Source: a virus. From it: a stretch of DNA of 24,271 nt. Location of the stretch: the IMG/VR virus record IMGVR_UViG_3300008262_001635, positions 1 through 24,271 of that record; one strand, written 5' to 3'. A program made the translations under genes and the position numbers. Positions 16,050 through 21,150 of this stretch are shown piece by piece (position 1 is the first letter of the stretch; the number at the start of each line of letters is the position of its first letter). The notes under the pieces were generated by a model. It saw nothing but the letters and a program-made list of their open reading frames with translations, did no database searches and was not told the origin of the DNA.

Positions 16050-16720
16050 TATGTTTCGTATCTATCTAATTCTACAAATTTATCAAACCATATTTTAGAT
16101 ATTCTCCTCATTTCCATCTGACTTAAGTATCTCTGCTCTAAATATATTTCCCCAATATATCCTTCAAATCCCTCTAAAGTATTTCCCCCAAGTCTATCAA
16201 AATTAATTGTTCCTAAAGTATTAGTATCTGCAGTTATTACACTTATTAAGTCTCCATTTTCTCCCCTAATTTGTAATTGGTTTGCTGCAGTTCTCTGTAC
16301 AAATATTACATTTAACTCATTTGGGATAAATTTTTTAGTTTGATATGGGGTTTTTCCCGTGTACTCAAAATCTAAAGTTGCGTTTTTAGCTATTTTTCCG
16401 TCTATCTTAATATTTACAACTCCATATTGAGTTTGAGATTTTCCAAATTCAATGTACCCATCTGTGGATTCGGATAGTAAAATTTTTCCCAAACTAAATT
16501 GAGTTGTTGGGGCAAATGCAATCCCAAATGTAAATGCCCCAGTTATTGTTTGAAGTGCATCAAATTGCATTCTTTTATCCCCACTAAAATAATAAGATCT
16601 GCTTTTTAGTCTTAATCTCCCATTATCATCTAAAAAATTAGCTTCTACTGGAGCTCTGGGGTCTGATATTTTGCTTATGGTTCTCCCATCTGCAAAATTG
16701 ATAAATTTATCTATTGCCAT
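16049..16720 (-). CDS. Single-module LamG-like tail protein, 223 aa
   Basis: Nearly the whole length reads as one concanavalin/LamG-like sandwich: SYYFSGDKRMQFDALQTI (about 42-59) opens the fold, followed by strands 'FTFGIAFAP', 'GVVNIKIDGK' and 'LNVIFVQRT', and the end contains 'FEGYIGEIYLEQRYLS' followed by a helix, the usual closure of such domains. It probably binds carbohydrate as part of a tail. The stop overlaps the next ATG, and its start lies two bases after the stop of the 439-aa gene, so the tail genes are translated as a chain. Confidence 0.65.
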   Translation of the reverse strand: MAIDKFINFADGRTISKISDPRAPVEANFLDDNGRLRLKSRSYYFSGDKRMQFDALQTITGAFTFGIAFAPTTQFSLGKILLSESTDGYIEFGKSQTQYGVVNIKIDGKIAKNATLDFEYTGKTPYQTKKFIPNELNVIFVQRTAANQLQIRGENGDLISVITADTNTLGTINFDRLGGNTLEGFEGYIGEIYLEQRYLSQMEMRRISKIWFDKFVELDRYET

Positions 16721-16722
16721 AA

Positions 16723-18042
16723 TTATATAGAGAGACCATTAAATATATTAAAGTATTTAGCTGTAGCTTGAGGATTACTCGCTATAGTACTAACTGATTT
16801 ATTTATTGTGTATAAATTTTTAGTCGGGCTTACGTCTGGGGGAAAGCTGATTGGGAGAACGCTGCTTCCTGTTCCTCCTGAGTTATTACTTGCTGTATTA
16901 GGAATATTTTTCATTCCATACCTTCCGTAATTTATCCCATTTGTTTCTTTATACCCGTCAAATTTAAATCTAAAGTTACAGAATGATAGTGGTCCAATTA
17001 CATCTGGGGGATCTGCTGTTCTAAATCCTGGATTCCCATTTAAGTCTAGTCTATATTTATAGATGTATGTTATTTTAGGAGTACCTTGTGCTACTGATGT
17101 TACTTGTGTTTTTGGGTAAATTGTGCCTTGACCTGCTGCTTGATAATGCGGAATTAAAGTTAGTTCTTTATTAAATAGAATGTGCCAAGCTCTTGTCCCA
17201 GTATTGTTAAAGGAATATACTACGTCAATTATAACTTTCATTCCAGGAGGAGCGTATAAATCTACTGCAGATCCTCCAGTATAATTTACTTTTTTAACTT
17301 TATCAAATGGGGGTTGTATAAATAGATTTAATGAATTCCCCCCAACTGTAGTTTGGATAGCATCAAAAACTATTTCTAAATCTACAGTTCCTGGGTTTGC
17401 CCCAGGACTATACATTAAAATGTCATTTGTATAAGAGTTTGTTGTAAATCCTGATTGTGTATTAGATGGAGGAGTTCTTAAATTGTAACTTGTTTCTACT
17501 GTATACCCAGCTTGAATAGCTGCGGGTGTTACGGATGTAACTTGTTCGAATAAAACATCTTCTGCTGGGAGGAATGTATTATATGTAAATGTTCTAAATA
17601 ATAAGAATGAACATTTCTCAGTTATTCTCATTTGAGTTTCGTCTCCTGTATTTAAATCAATTACATATGCAAAGTTGCTATTTGCATCAACTTTTGGTCC
17701 CCATATATATCTACTCCCAATGTATTCTCTAGCGTAGTCCTGTCCCGCGTAATATGTGTTGTACCACTTTCTAAGTAAAAATGTATTTGGGTTTGTGGTT
17801 ATAATTTCTTGGTCTTGTGGGACCACTCCATATGCAGTTATAATTTGTGTAAAAAGCACTGCATCCCCAACTCCAATTACTTCTTGTGGGGCTACAGACT
17901 GATTATTGTTAGACTCTACATTACTCAACAAAAAAGCACCCCCATCTTGGGCGCTTCCAATTGTCCCAATGTCTACTTTAATAACTGGGATTGGGGGAGT
18001 TACTTTTCCAGTAGTAACAAGAGACTGTCTTAATCCAAGCAT
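16723..18042 (-). CDS. Tail or baseplate-associated protein, first gene of the leftward module, 439 aa
   Basis: The protein begins MLGLRQSLVTTGKVTPPIPV and is beta-rich with many Asn, Thr, Pro and Gly residues. It contains no signal peptide, membrane helix or enzymatic motif. The opening 'LGLRxSLVT' resembles N-terminal anchoring segments of tail proteins in Bacteroidota phages (memory). As the most upstream gene in the tail module it may attach the following adhesins to the tail. Upstream lies the large non-coding hub. Family not recognised with confidence. Confidence 0.55.
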   Translation of the reverse strand: MLGLRQSLVTTGKVTPPIPVIKVDIGTIGSAQDGGAFLLSNVESNNNQSVAPQEVIGVGDAVLFTQIITAYGVVPQDQEIITTNPNTFLLRKWYNTYYAGQDYAREYIGSRYIWGPKVDANSNFAYVIDLNTGDETQMRITEKCSFLLFRTFTYNTFLPAEDVLFEQVTSVTPAAIQAGYTVETSYNLRTPPSNTQSGFTTNSYTNDILMYSPGANPGTVDLEIVFDAIQTTVGGNSLNLFIQPPFDKVKKVNYTGGSAVDLYAPPGMKVIIDVVYSFNNTGTRAWHILFNKELTLIPHYQAAGQGTIYPKTQVTSVAQGTPKITYIYKYRLDLNGNPGFRTADPPDVIGPLSFCNFRFKFDGYKETNGINYGRYGMKNIPNTASNNSGGTGSSVLPISFPPDVSPTKNLYTINKSVSTIASNPQATAKYFNIFNGLSI

Positions 18043-18149
18043 TGTGATAAATTTTTGTAGGGATTATGCCCTGATAAAATTGTTGAGTTTAGGGTAGAGT
18101 ATGAGCGCCTATTGAGATTGTTTATGGTTAGTTGAATATTTTGTCCGTA
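18043..18149. other. Gap before the tail operon
   Basis: No gene is seen. Read leftward, this AT-rich stretch would be the proximal leader of the tail transcript and contains a short AGGG/CCCT hairpin near 18062-18075. Read rightward it holds TATTTTG at about 18135-18141, one base short of a Bacteroidota -7 box, which could serve the structured RNA that follows. Neither promoter can be called with confidence. Confidence 0.3.
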
Positions 18150-18503
18150 AAGTATTCTCAATCAGCTGTTTAATTATCTCTTAAATGATCACTCTTTTCC
18201 CCTTGGTTTTTTTCATGTTTAACTTTGGACTTCAAGTTCGCCGTTTCTAGCCTACGTGGGGACAATTTCTCTCAGCCTATAGTCTTAATCCCACCCGAAC
18301 TCTATACCAAAGCAATTTGCGTAGCTATCGGGGACAACTTTGGATATCTATTTAGGGTTGGTGATATCCTCTAAACCCGACTTCTGACCCCCTACTTATC
18401 TTTTGACCCTCAGGGGTGATTGCATCTCAAAGAGATTGCAGCTACTAAGATGCGAATATAACGAATAAAATTTACAATCTACAATGCCGTAGATTTATTT
18501 TTT
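18150..18503 (+). ncRNA. Candidate structured non-coding RNA
   Basis: The segment lacks a credible gene and is packed with foldable elements when read rightward. Helix 18248-18256/18320-18327 (8 pairs, one bulge) encloses two hairpins: 18257-18263 with 18282-18284 and 18290-18293, and 18308-18319, a four-pair stem closed by a GCAA tetraloop. 18235-18240 can pair with 18296-18301, crossing that helix (pseudoknot). 18342-18348/18363-18369 (7 pairs) has a loop, 18355-18359, that can pair with 18374-18378. Hairpins 18387-18417 and 18421-18440 follow, then a terminator. The GNRA loop and the T-tract favour the plus strand. It does not resemble tmRNA, RNase P or a group I intron. The 5' end is undefined. 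Confidence 0.5.
18476..18503 (+). terminator. Intrinsic terminator of the candidate RNA
   Basis: A 7-pair stem, AATCTAC/GTAGATT (18476-18482 with 18489-18495), with a 6-base loop is followed by TATTTTTT. Read leftward the T-tract is weaker, so the rightward direction is favoured, but some bidirectional activity downstream of the small leftward genes is possible. Confidence 0.6.
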
Positions 18504-18525
18504 ACTCAGCTTTAATATATGGCGC

Positions 18526-18654
18526 TTATCTCCCTTGTCCCCTGTATGGTTTCTTGTATCTCTTAGATGTCTTAAGCTTACTCTTAGACTTACTGTGCAC
18601 TCCACGCTTTACTCTTGGGCGAGGAATAAACTGATTGGCTGTTGCTTTTCCCAT
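18526..18654 (-). CDS. Tiny very basic protein, 42 aa
   Basis: A complete 42-residue frame, MGKATANQFIPRPR, followed by a lysine/arginine/serine-rich region (SKSKSKLKTSKRYKK) and ending YRGQGR. More than a third of residues are basic, so nucleic-acid binding is likely. Small proteins with '..FIPRPR.KR.GVH.K' and a '..YRGQGR' end occur in Bacteroidota phages as far as I recall. It lies 50 bases downstream of the 45-aa gene, both leftward, apparently one small transcript distinct from the tail operon. Confidence 0.7.
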   Translation of the reverse strand: MGKATANQFIPRPRVKRGVHSKSKSKLKTSKRYKKPYRGQGR

Positions 18655-18704
18655 TGTATTGTTATTTGATTTAGTTTAATTTAATTTATTATCTGTCTAT
18701 TTGA

Positions 18705-18842
18705 TTAACTCCCACAATTCTCACACTCTTCTGGGTTATCAATATTACATGTAACCTTACCTTCATCTACCTTTTTATTTAACTCGTTGAGTTTGCTTTG
18801 ATCTAAAAAGCTGATTTCGTTGATGTCGTTTTCTTCTTCCAT
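18705..18842 (-). CDS. Tiny acidic protein with C-terminal cysteines, 45 aa
   Basis: A complete frame beginning MEEENDINEISFLDQSKLNE. The N-terminal two thirds form an acidic helix; the C terminus carries C32, C40 and C43 (VTCNIDNPEECENCGS), which could bind a metal if paired with a partner or dimerised. Upstream DNA is AT-rich with TATATTTA about 35 bases before the ATG, a weak -7-like box. Its acidity next to the very basic 42-aa protein makes a pair conceivable, but nothing shows it. Function unknown. Confidence 0.6.
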   Translation of the reverse strand: MEEENDINEISFLDQSKLNELNKKVDEGKVTCNIDNPEECENCGS

Positions 18843-18894
18843 TGTGATTAAAATTTATTAATAATTGAGGGTTTAAATATACGGAAATTGTAAT

Positions 18895-18924
18895 AAAAAT
18901 TTTTTGAAAAATTTTTTAAAATTT
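18895..18924. repeat. Repeated A/T tract
   Basis: The 11-base unit AAAAATTTTTT occurs twice with a single G between them (18895-18905, 18907-18917), followed by AAAATTT. The 12-base repeat places A-tracts close to helical phase, giving intrinsically bent, easily melted DNA between divergent genes. Possible upstream promoter element or origin component; nothing more specific is seen. Confidence 0.45.
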
Positions 18925-18933
18925 GGGGAATTA

Positions 18934-18959
18934 GTGAGAGGGGATTCCTACACTCTCAC
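18934..18959 (+). other. Hairpin in the leader of the 56-aa gene
   Basis: GTGAGAG (18934-18940) pairs perfectly with CTCTCAC (18953-18959), with a 12-base loop. A second short stem, CCCG/CGGG (18963-18966/18976-18979), follows. Both lie within 65 bases upstream of the ATG at 18998, so the leader of that gene is structured, unlike the A/C-rich open leaders of other genes here. Confidence 0.45.
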
Positions 18960-18997
18960 AGACCCGGGGCACTATCGGGATTTTAAACCTACCCGCC

Positions 18998-19168
18998 ATG
19001 AAAATTCACATTTCAAACTTTCGCTTGATTGAAAGCAAAGGCCTGTTGGTCGCTAACCAAGTAACGATTGACGCTGACGGCTATGTCGAAGTTGGAGAGC
19101 CTGTGTTCCTCGACTACGTCGGAGACACAAAGAAGGCTTGGGATAACCATCACAAGAAGGGGGCATAA
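18998..19168 (+). CDS. Small protein of unusual composition, 56 aa
   Basis: The frame begins MKIHISNFRLIESKGLLVAN, contains VTIDADGYVEVGEPVFLDYVG (about 22-42) and ends KKAWDNHHKKGA. A short beta-rich fold with a C-terminal helix is plausible. Codons such as CTG, GTC, GAC and GGC are much more frequent than in neighbouring genes, suggesting separate ancestry or strong expression. The stop codon TAA lies in the loop of the following terminator, so the gene is a single-gene transcript. No family recognised. Start choice is the only ATG fitting the frame; no Shine-Dalgarno site. Confidence 0.7.
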   Translation: MKIHISNFRLIESKGLLVANQVTIDADGYVEVGEPVFLDYVGDTKKAWDNHHKKGA

Positions 19169-19179
19169 GCCCCCTTTTT
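19157..19179 (+). terminator. Intrinsic terminator overlapping the stop codon
   Basis: AAGGGGGC (19157-19164) pairs with GCCCCCTT (19169-19176), 8 pairs with loop ATAA, followed by TTTTT. The loop contains part of the stop codon of the 56-aa gene. Strong GC stem and T-tract make it a textbook terminator. Confidence 0.88.
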
Positions 19180-19288
19180 ATTGTGACTATGCGAGACAAC
19201 AAATCTCGTAGTTTACTTCAACTAAAGCGTTAACTAAACAGCGTAACTTATTGAAAGAGTGGGTGATACAAAGTCACCCATTCTTTTT
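19180..19288 (+). ncRNA. Candidate short RNA between two terminators
   Basis: About 110 bases lie between the previous terminator and the next. The segment can form a hairpin at 19187-19211 (CTA-CGAGA with TCTCG-TAG, 2-base bulge) and a looser TTCAA/TTGAA pairing, then ends in its own terminator. Only a 14-codon frame (ATG at 19189) fits inside, without recognisable features. No promoter is seen, so readthrough product or an independent small RNA are both possible. Confidence 0.3.
19255..19288 (+). terminator. Intrinsic terminator
   Basis: AAGAGTGGGTGA (19255-19266) pairs with TCACCCATTCTT (19274-19285), 12 pairs including one G-T, with a 7-base loop, followed by a run of five T ending at 19288. 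It isolates the hub from the gene series starting at 19345. Confidence 0.85.
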
Positions 19289-19344
19289 CCCCATTTTCAC
19301 AACAACCACAAACCAACAACATTCAACATTATAACACAATCATC

Positions 19345-19533
19345 ATGAAACCACCACGATCATTCATCTTCAAATGCATGCTATTCACAACATGTTTACT
19401 AGCTGGATTAATCGCAACACTAATATCCATTGACCCCCCAACAATGACTCATCCAGTCATCCTTGCACAACTATCACTAACAGCTGTCTGCATCATTGCA
19501 ACTGTCTATCTCCTCACTCAAGAACCAAGATAA
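19345..19533 (+). CDS. Small two-helix membrane protein, 62 aa
   Basis: Two hydrophobic segments, about residues 8-28 (FIFKCMLFTTCLLAGLIATL) and 36-57 (HPVILAQLSLTAVCIIATVY), flank a short proline-rich turn (DPPTMTHP). The ends are polar (MKPPR, TQEPR). It is the first gene of the rightward series. Small membrane proteins in this position often act early, for example in blocking a second infection, but there is no specific evidence. The leader is CA-rich and has no Shine-Dalgarno site. Confidence 0.62.
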   Translation: MKPPRSFIFKCMLFTTCLLAGLIATLISIDPPTMTHPVILAQLSLTAVCIIATVYLLTQEPR

Positions 19534-19543
19534 CTCAACTCAA

Positions 19544-19795
19544 ATGAAACACCTTCTCATCATCCTCATCTCAATCATCAGCTTCTCAAGCTGCACTCAA
19601 CAAAAATATGCTTACAAACATCCTGTCAATCACAGAACTAAACACCCAGCAGTCTGGAAAATAGACAGATTCAACACCCCATATCTGTATGCTCGTGACC
19701 GCTATAAGAACAGGATATTCAGTGGAGTATCAGCCTATAACAACCCACTATTCTACAACAGTCGTTCATCAAACAACTGTAGTGCAAACTGGTAA
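19544..19795 (+). CDS. Small lipoprotein, 83 aa
   Basis: The start at 19544 was chosen because it gives a classical lipoprotein signal, MKHLLIILISIISFSSC, with the lipobox cysteine at residue 17; a longer in-frame start at 19496 would bury it and overlap the previous gene. The mature part is short, basic and aromatic (YAYKHP, WKIDRFNTPYLYARDRYKN) and ends CSANW. It should be anchored in the host envelope. Phage lipoproteins are frequently involved in superinfection exclusion, which would also fit the membrane protein upstream, but this is inference from position. Confidence 0.72.
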   Translation: MKHLLIILISIISFSSCTQQKYAYKHPVNHRTKHPAVWKIDRFNTPYLYARDRYKNRIFSGVSAYNNPLFYNSRSSNNCSANW

Positions 19796-19806
19796 TACAA
19801 CTCATC

Positions 19807-19989
19807 ATGTCAATACTTGCAATAGAGAATGCATACACTGAGTTCACTCACTTTGCAGACTCAAACCCAATCACTGTTAGAGACTTCATCTTTAACAACC
19901 CAAACATTATCACAGAGTCAACAATTATCTGCGAGTACGAAAACTCAACGTCAATTGTCCCGACAGATGTCTTCTCGAATCCCTCTTAA
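19807..19989 (+). CDS. Small acidic protein, 60 aa
   Basis: The frame starts 11 bases after the lipoprotein stop, with an ACTCATC-ATG leader resembling those of neighbouring genes. The protein begins MSILAIENAYTEFTHFADSN and continues with VRDFIFNNPNIITESTIICEYE; it is acidic and probably a small globular domain. No motif is recognised. An overlapping 65-codon frame starting at 19829 is less likely, being serine/glutamine/threonine-rich with the look of a shifted reading. Confidence 0.5.
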   Translation: MSILAIENAYTEFTHFADSNPITVRDFIFNNPNIITESTIICEYENSTSIVPTDVFSNPS

Positions 19990-20032
19990 ACAAAAACAAA
20001 AACAGATCATTAAGATCACAATCTAACAAACC

Positions 20033-20635
20033 ATGTCTAACAACATCAACACCGGGAACATCGAGTTCCTCAACCCAAACGAAGTTATCCTCACTCAAGC
20101 AATCAAAGTTGCAGGAGGAAAAATTCAGCTCGAATTTGCAGAAATCATCTCTGACAATTCAAACCTCAATCCTCTGAGCCTGTTCAACAAATCAGATGAT
20201 CGGTTTAGTGGAGGTCGTGCTCGTCGTGCATGGTTGACTGCAGAGCCAACAGATGCATCTCAAATTCTTGGGGTAAGTCTCGATGATTCTCAGCCCTGGA
20301 AGCTTGGAGACAACAACAAAATGGTTCTCCCGTTGAACATCCTCAACCCTGTAGCAAACATTGGAGGGGTAGAATACAAACTCCGTGTGGAGATTGTTGA
20401 AACCACAACCCCAACCCAATGGCAAATGGAAAACATGGAGCGTGCTGCAAAGCGTCGTGGAGCCAACGGAGATTTCATCACACACCAAGGTAAGTACATC
20501 TTCGTCAACTCACGTATTGCCTTCAATCAAGCAAAACACGTGTTCTTGACAGCAGATGAGCGTACGGTTGATGCAAATCACCTTGTTAATCAAACTTTGT
20601 CAGTTGATTTCTCTTCAGGGGAAATCCTCAGCTAA
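20033..20635 (+). CDS. Unknown, probably abundant cytoplasmic protein, 200 aa
   Basis: The protein begins MSNNINTGNIEFLNPNEVIL and has a mixed beta-rich sequence with a basic patch FSGGRARRAW (58-67) and a second at MERAAKRRG (134-142). It has no signal peptide or membrane segment. Codons ending in C (AAC, ATC, CTC, TTC) are clearly preferred over the A/T-ending codons of the nearby polymerase gene, a hint of high expression. Position before DNA polymerase, basic patches and likely abundance would fit a single-stranded DNA-binding protein, but no OB-fold signature is identified. The transcript appears to continue through the tRNA-like RNA. Confidence 0.65.
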   Translation: MSNNINTGNIEFLNPNEVILTQAIKVAGGKIQLEFAEIISDNSNLNPLSLFNKSDDRFSGGRARRAWLTAEPTDASQILGVSLDDSQPWKLGDNNKMVLPLNILNPVANIGGVEYKLRVEIVETTTPTQWQMENMERAAKRRGANGDFITHQGKYIFVNSRIAFNQAKHVFLTADERTVDANHLVNQTLSVDFSSGEILS

Positions 20636-20647
20636 TAAAGTATCAGA

Positions 20648-20696
20648 AGCAGTTACTCATAGGGAGTTTAAGGGGGTTCGATTCCCCCAACTGCTC
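20648..20696 (+). ncRNA. tRNA-like element with no anticodon arm (49 nt)
   Basis: A perfect 7-pair acceptor stem (AGCAGTT at 20648-20654 with AACTGCT at 20689-20695) is joined directly to a canonical T arm: 5-pair GGGGG/CCCCC stem (20672-20676/20684-20688) and standard loop TTCGATT (20677-20683). Instead of D, anticodon and variable regions there are 17 bases: a 4-pair hairpin ACTC/GAGT (20655-20658/20664-20667) with loop ATAGG, whose GG could stand for the D-loop GG that meets the T loop, and a TTAA linker. C20696 is the discriminator; no CCA is encoded. It lies 12 bases after the stop of the 200-aa gene. It may be a processing signal, decoy or degenerate tRNA. Confidence 0.75.
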
Positions 20697-20800
20697 AAAA
20701 TAGAGTGTTCCCTGACAGGTTCAATCACCTCTATTAGGGGAATAGATTCAACGGAGTCATTCCCCTTTACAAAATCTATCTTGGCGGGTAGATATCTTAA
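20697..20800 (+). ncRNA. Hairpin series downstream of the tRNA-like element
   Basis: Three successive hairpins can form: ATAGAG/CTCTAT (20700-20705/20729-20734); AGGGGAAT/ATTCCCCT (20736-20743/20759-20766, extended inward by GATT/AGTC); and ATCTATC/GGTAGAT (20774-20780/20787-20793). They link the tRNA-like element to the terminator at 20801. No credible gene occupies the stretch, so tRNA-like element, hairpins and terminator probably form one structured 3' RNA of about 205 nt. Confidence 0.5.
20714..20725 (+). repeat. Repeat GACAGGTTCA, first copy
   Basis: The first copy (20714-20723, extended to 20725 as pairing partner) is repeated at 20802-20811. Each copy can pair with the 3' arm of the terminator (20834-20845): the first forms 12 pairs with one G-T, the second 12 with two G-T. 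The two foldings exclude each other, suggesting an alternative long-range structure. Confidence 0.5.
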
Positions 20801-20853
20801 AGACAGGTTCAGTAAACACATTAATTTGTGTGCATTGAGCCTGTCTTTTTTTT
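20801..20853 (+). terminator. Strong intrinsic terminator
   Basis: AGACAGGTTCA (20801-20811) pairs with TGAGCCTGTCT (20836-20846), 11 pairs with one G-T. An inner ACACA/TGTGT stem (20816-20820/20827-20831) caps it, and eight T run from 20846 to 20853. It should end the early transcript before the polymerase operon. Confidence 0.9.
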
Positions 20854-20901
20854 CTCAACGCACCTTATAACCCTTAAAATAAACCCTTAAAACTCAGTAC
20901 A

Positions 20902-21150
20902 ATGAGCCACATGAAGTATCTCTATCAAATCGCACAAGAACCACAGCGTATTTGGGAGTTAAAAACAGCACTTAAAAAAGCTGAATCAAACAATCTAAAC
21001 TATGCTATAGTCGATAGTGAGGTTGTAAGTTTGGATCAGCTAAAAGCTATGATTCACGTCGTAGAAAAACATGTCGCAGACGTAAAAGAACTCAAAAGAA
21101 AACAGGAACAACAACAAAAACAAATCAATGATCAAGTTCATAACGAATGA
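20902..21150 (+). CDS. Coiled-coil protein upstream of DNA polymerase, 82 aa
   Basis: The first ATG is used; a second four codons on (MKYLYQ) is equally possible. The protein is helical, with a C-terminal coiled coil rich in Lys, Glu and Gln (VADVKELKRKQEQQQKQIND, about 58-77). No domain is recognised. The end overlaps the polymerase start by 23 bases, so it is translationally linked and may be a replication accessory factor. Its leader contains CCCTTAAAA twice (near 20870-20891). Confidence 0.65.
   Translation: MSHMKYLYQIAQEPQRIWELKTALKKAESNNLNYAIVDSEVVSLDQLKAMIHVVEKHVADVKELKRKQEQQQKQINDQVHNE

Noticed and set aside
18181-18216. An 11-codon basic frame on the minus strand (MKKTKGKRVII), a possible leader peptide
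   Set aside because: Too short to judge, no coupling or regulatory hairpin seen, and it overlaps the structured RNA.
18185-18250. A 21-codon hydrophobic frame on the plus strand (MITLFPLVFFMF...), resembling a small type I toxin peptide
   Set aside because: It lies wholly inside the structured RNA, has no leader signal, and T-rich DNA yields such frames by chance.
18150-18503. Group I intron, tmRNA or RNase P RNA as explanation for the structured hub
   Set aside because: A short AAGACTATAG-like string on the minus strand recalls a group I core, but the partner elements are missing; no tmRNA acceptor or RNase P core is present.
19189-19233. A 14-codon frame (MRDNKSRSLLQLKR) between two terminators
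   Set aside because: No ribosome binding feature, no motif, and the segment is explained equally well as RNA structure.
19829-20026. A 65-codon Ser/Gln/Thr-rich frame overlapping the 60-aa gene
   Set aside because: Shifted reading of the same DNA; the upstream start has spacing and leader like its neighbours.
20556-20870. A 104-codon rightward frame over the tRNA-like element
   Set aside because: It overlaps the end of the 200-aa gene, crosses the tRNA-like element and terminator, and its residues look random.
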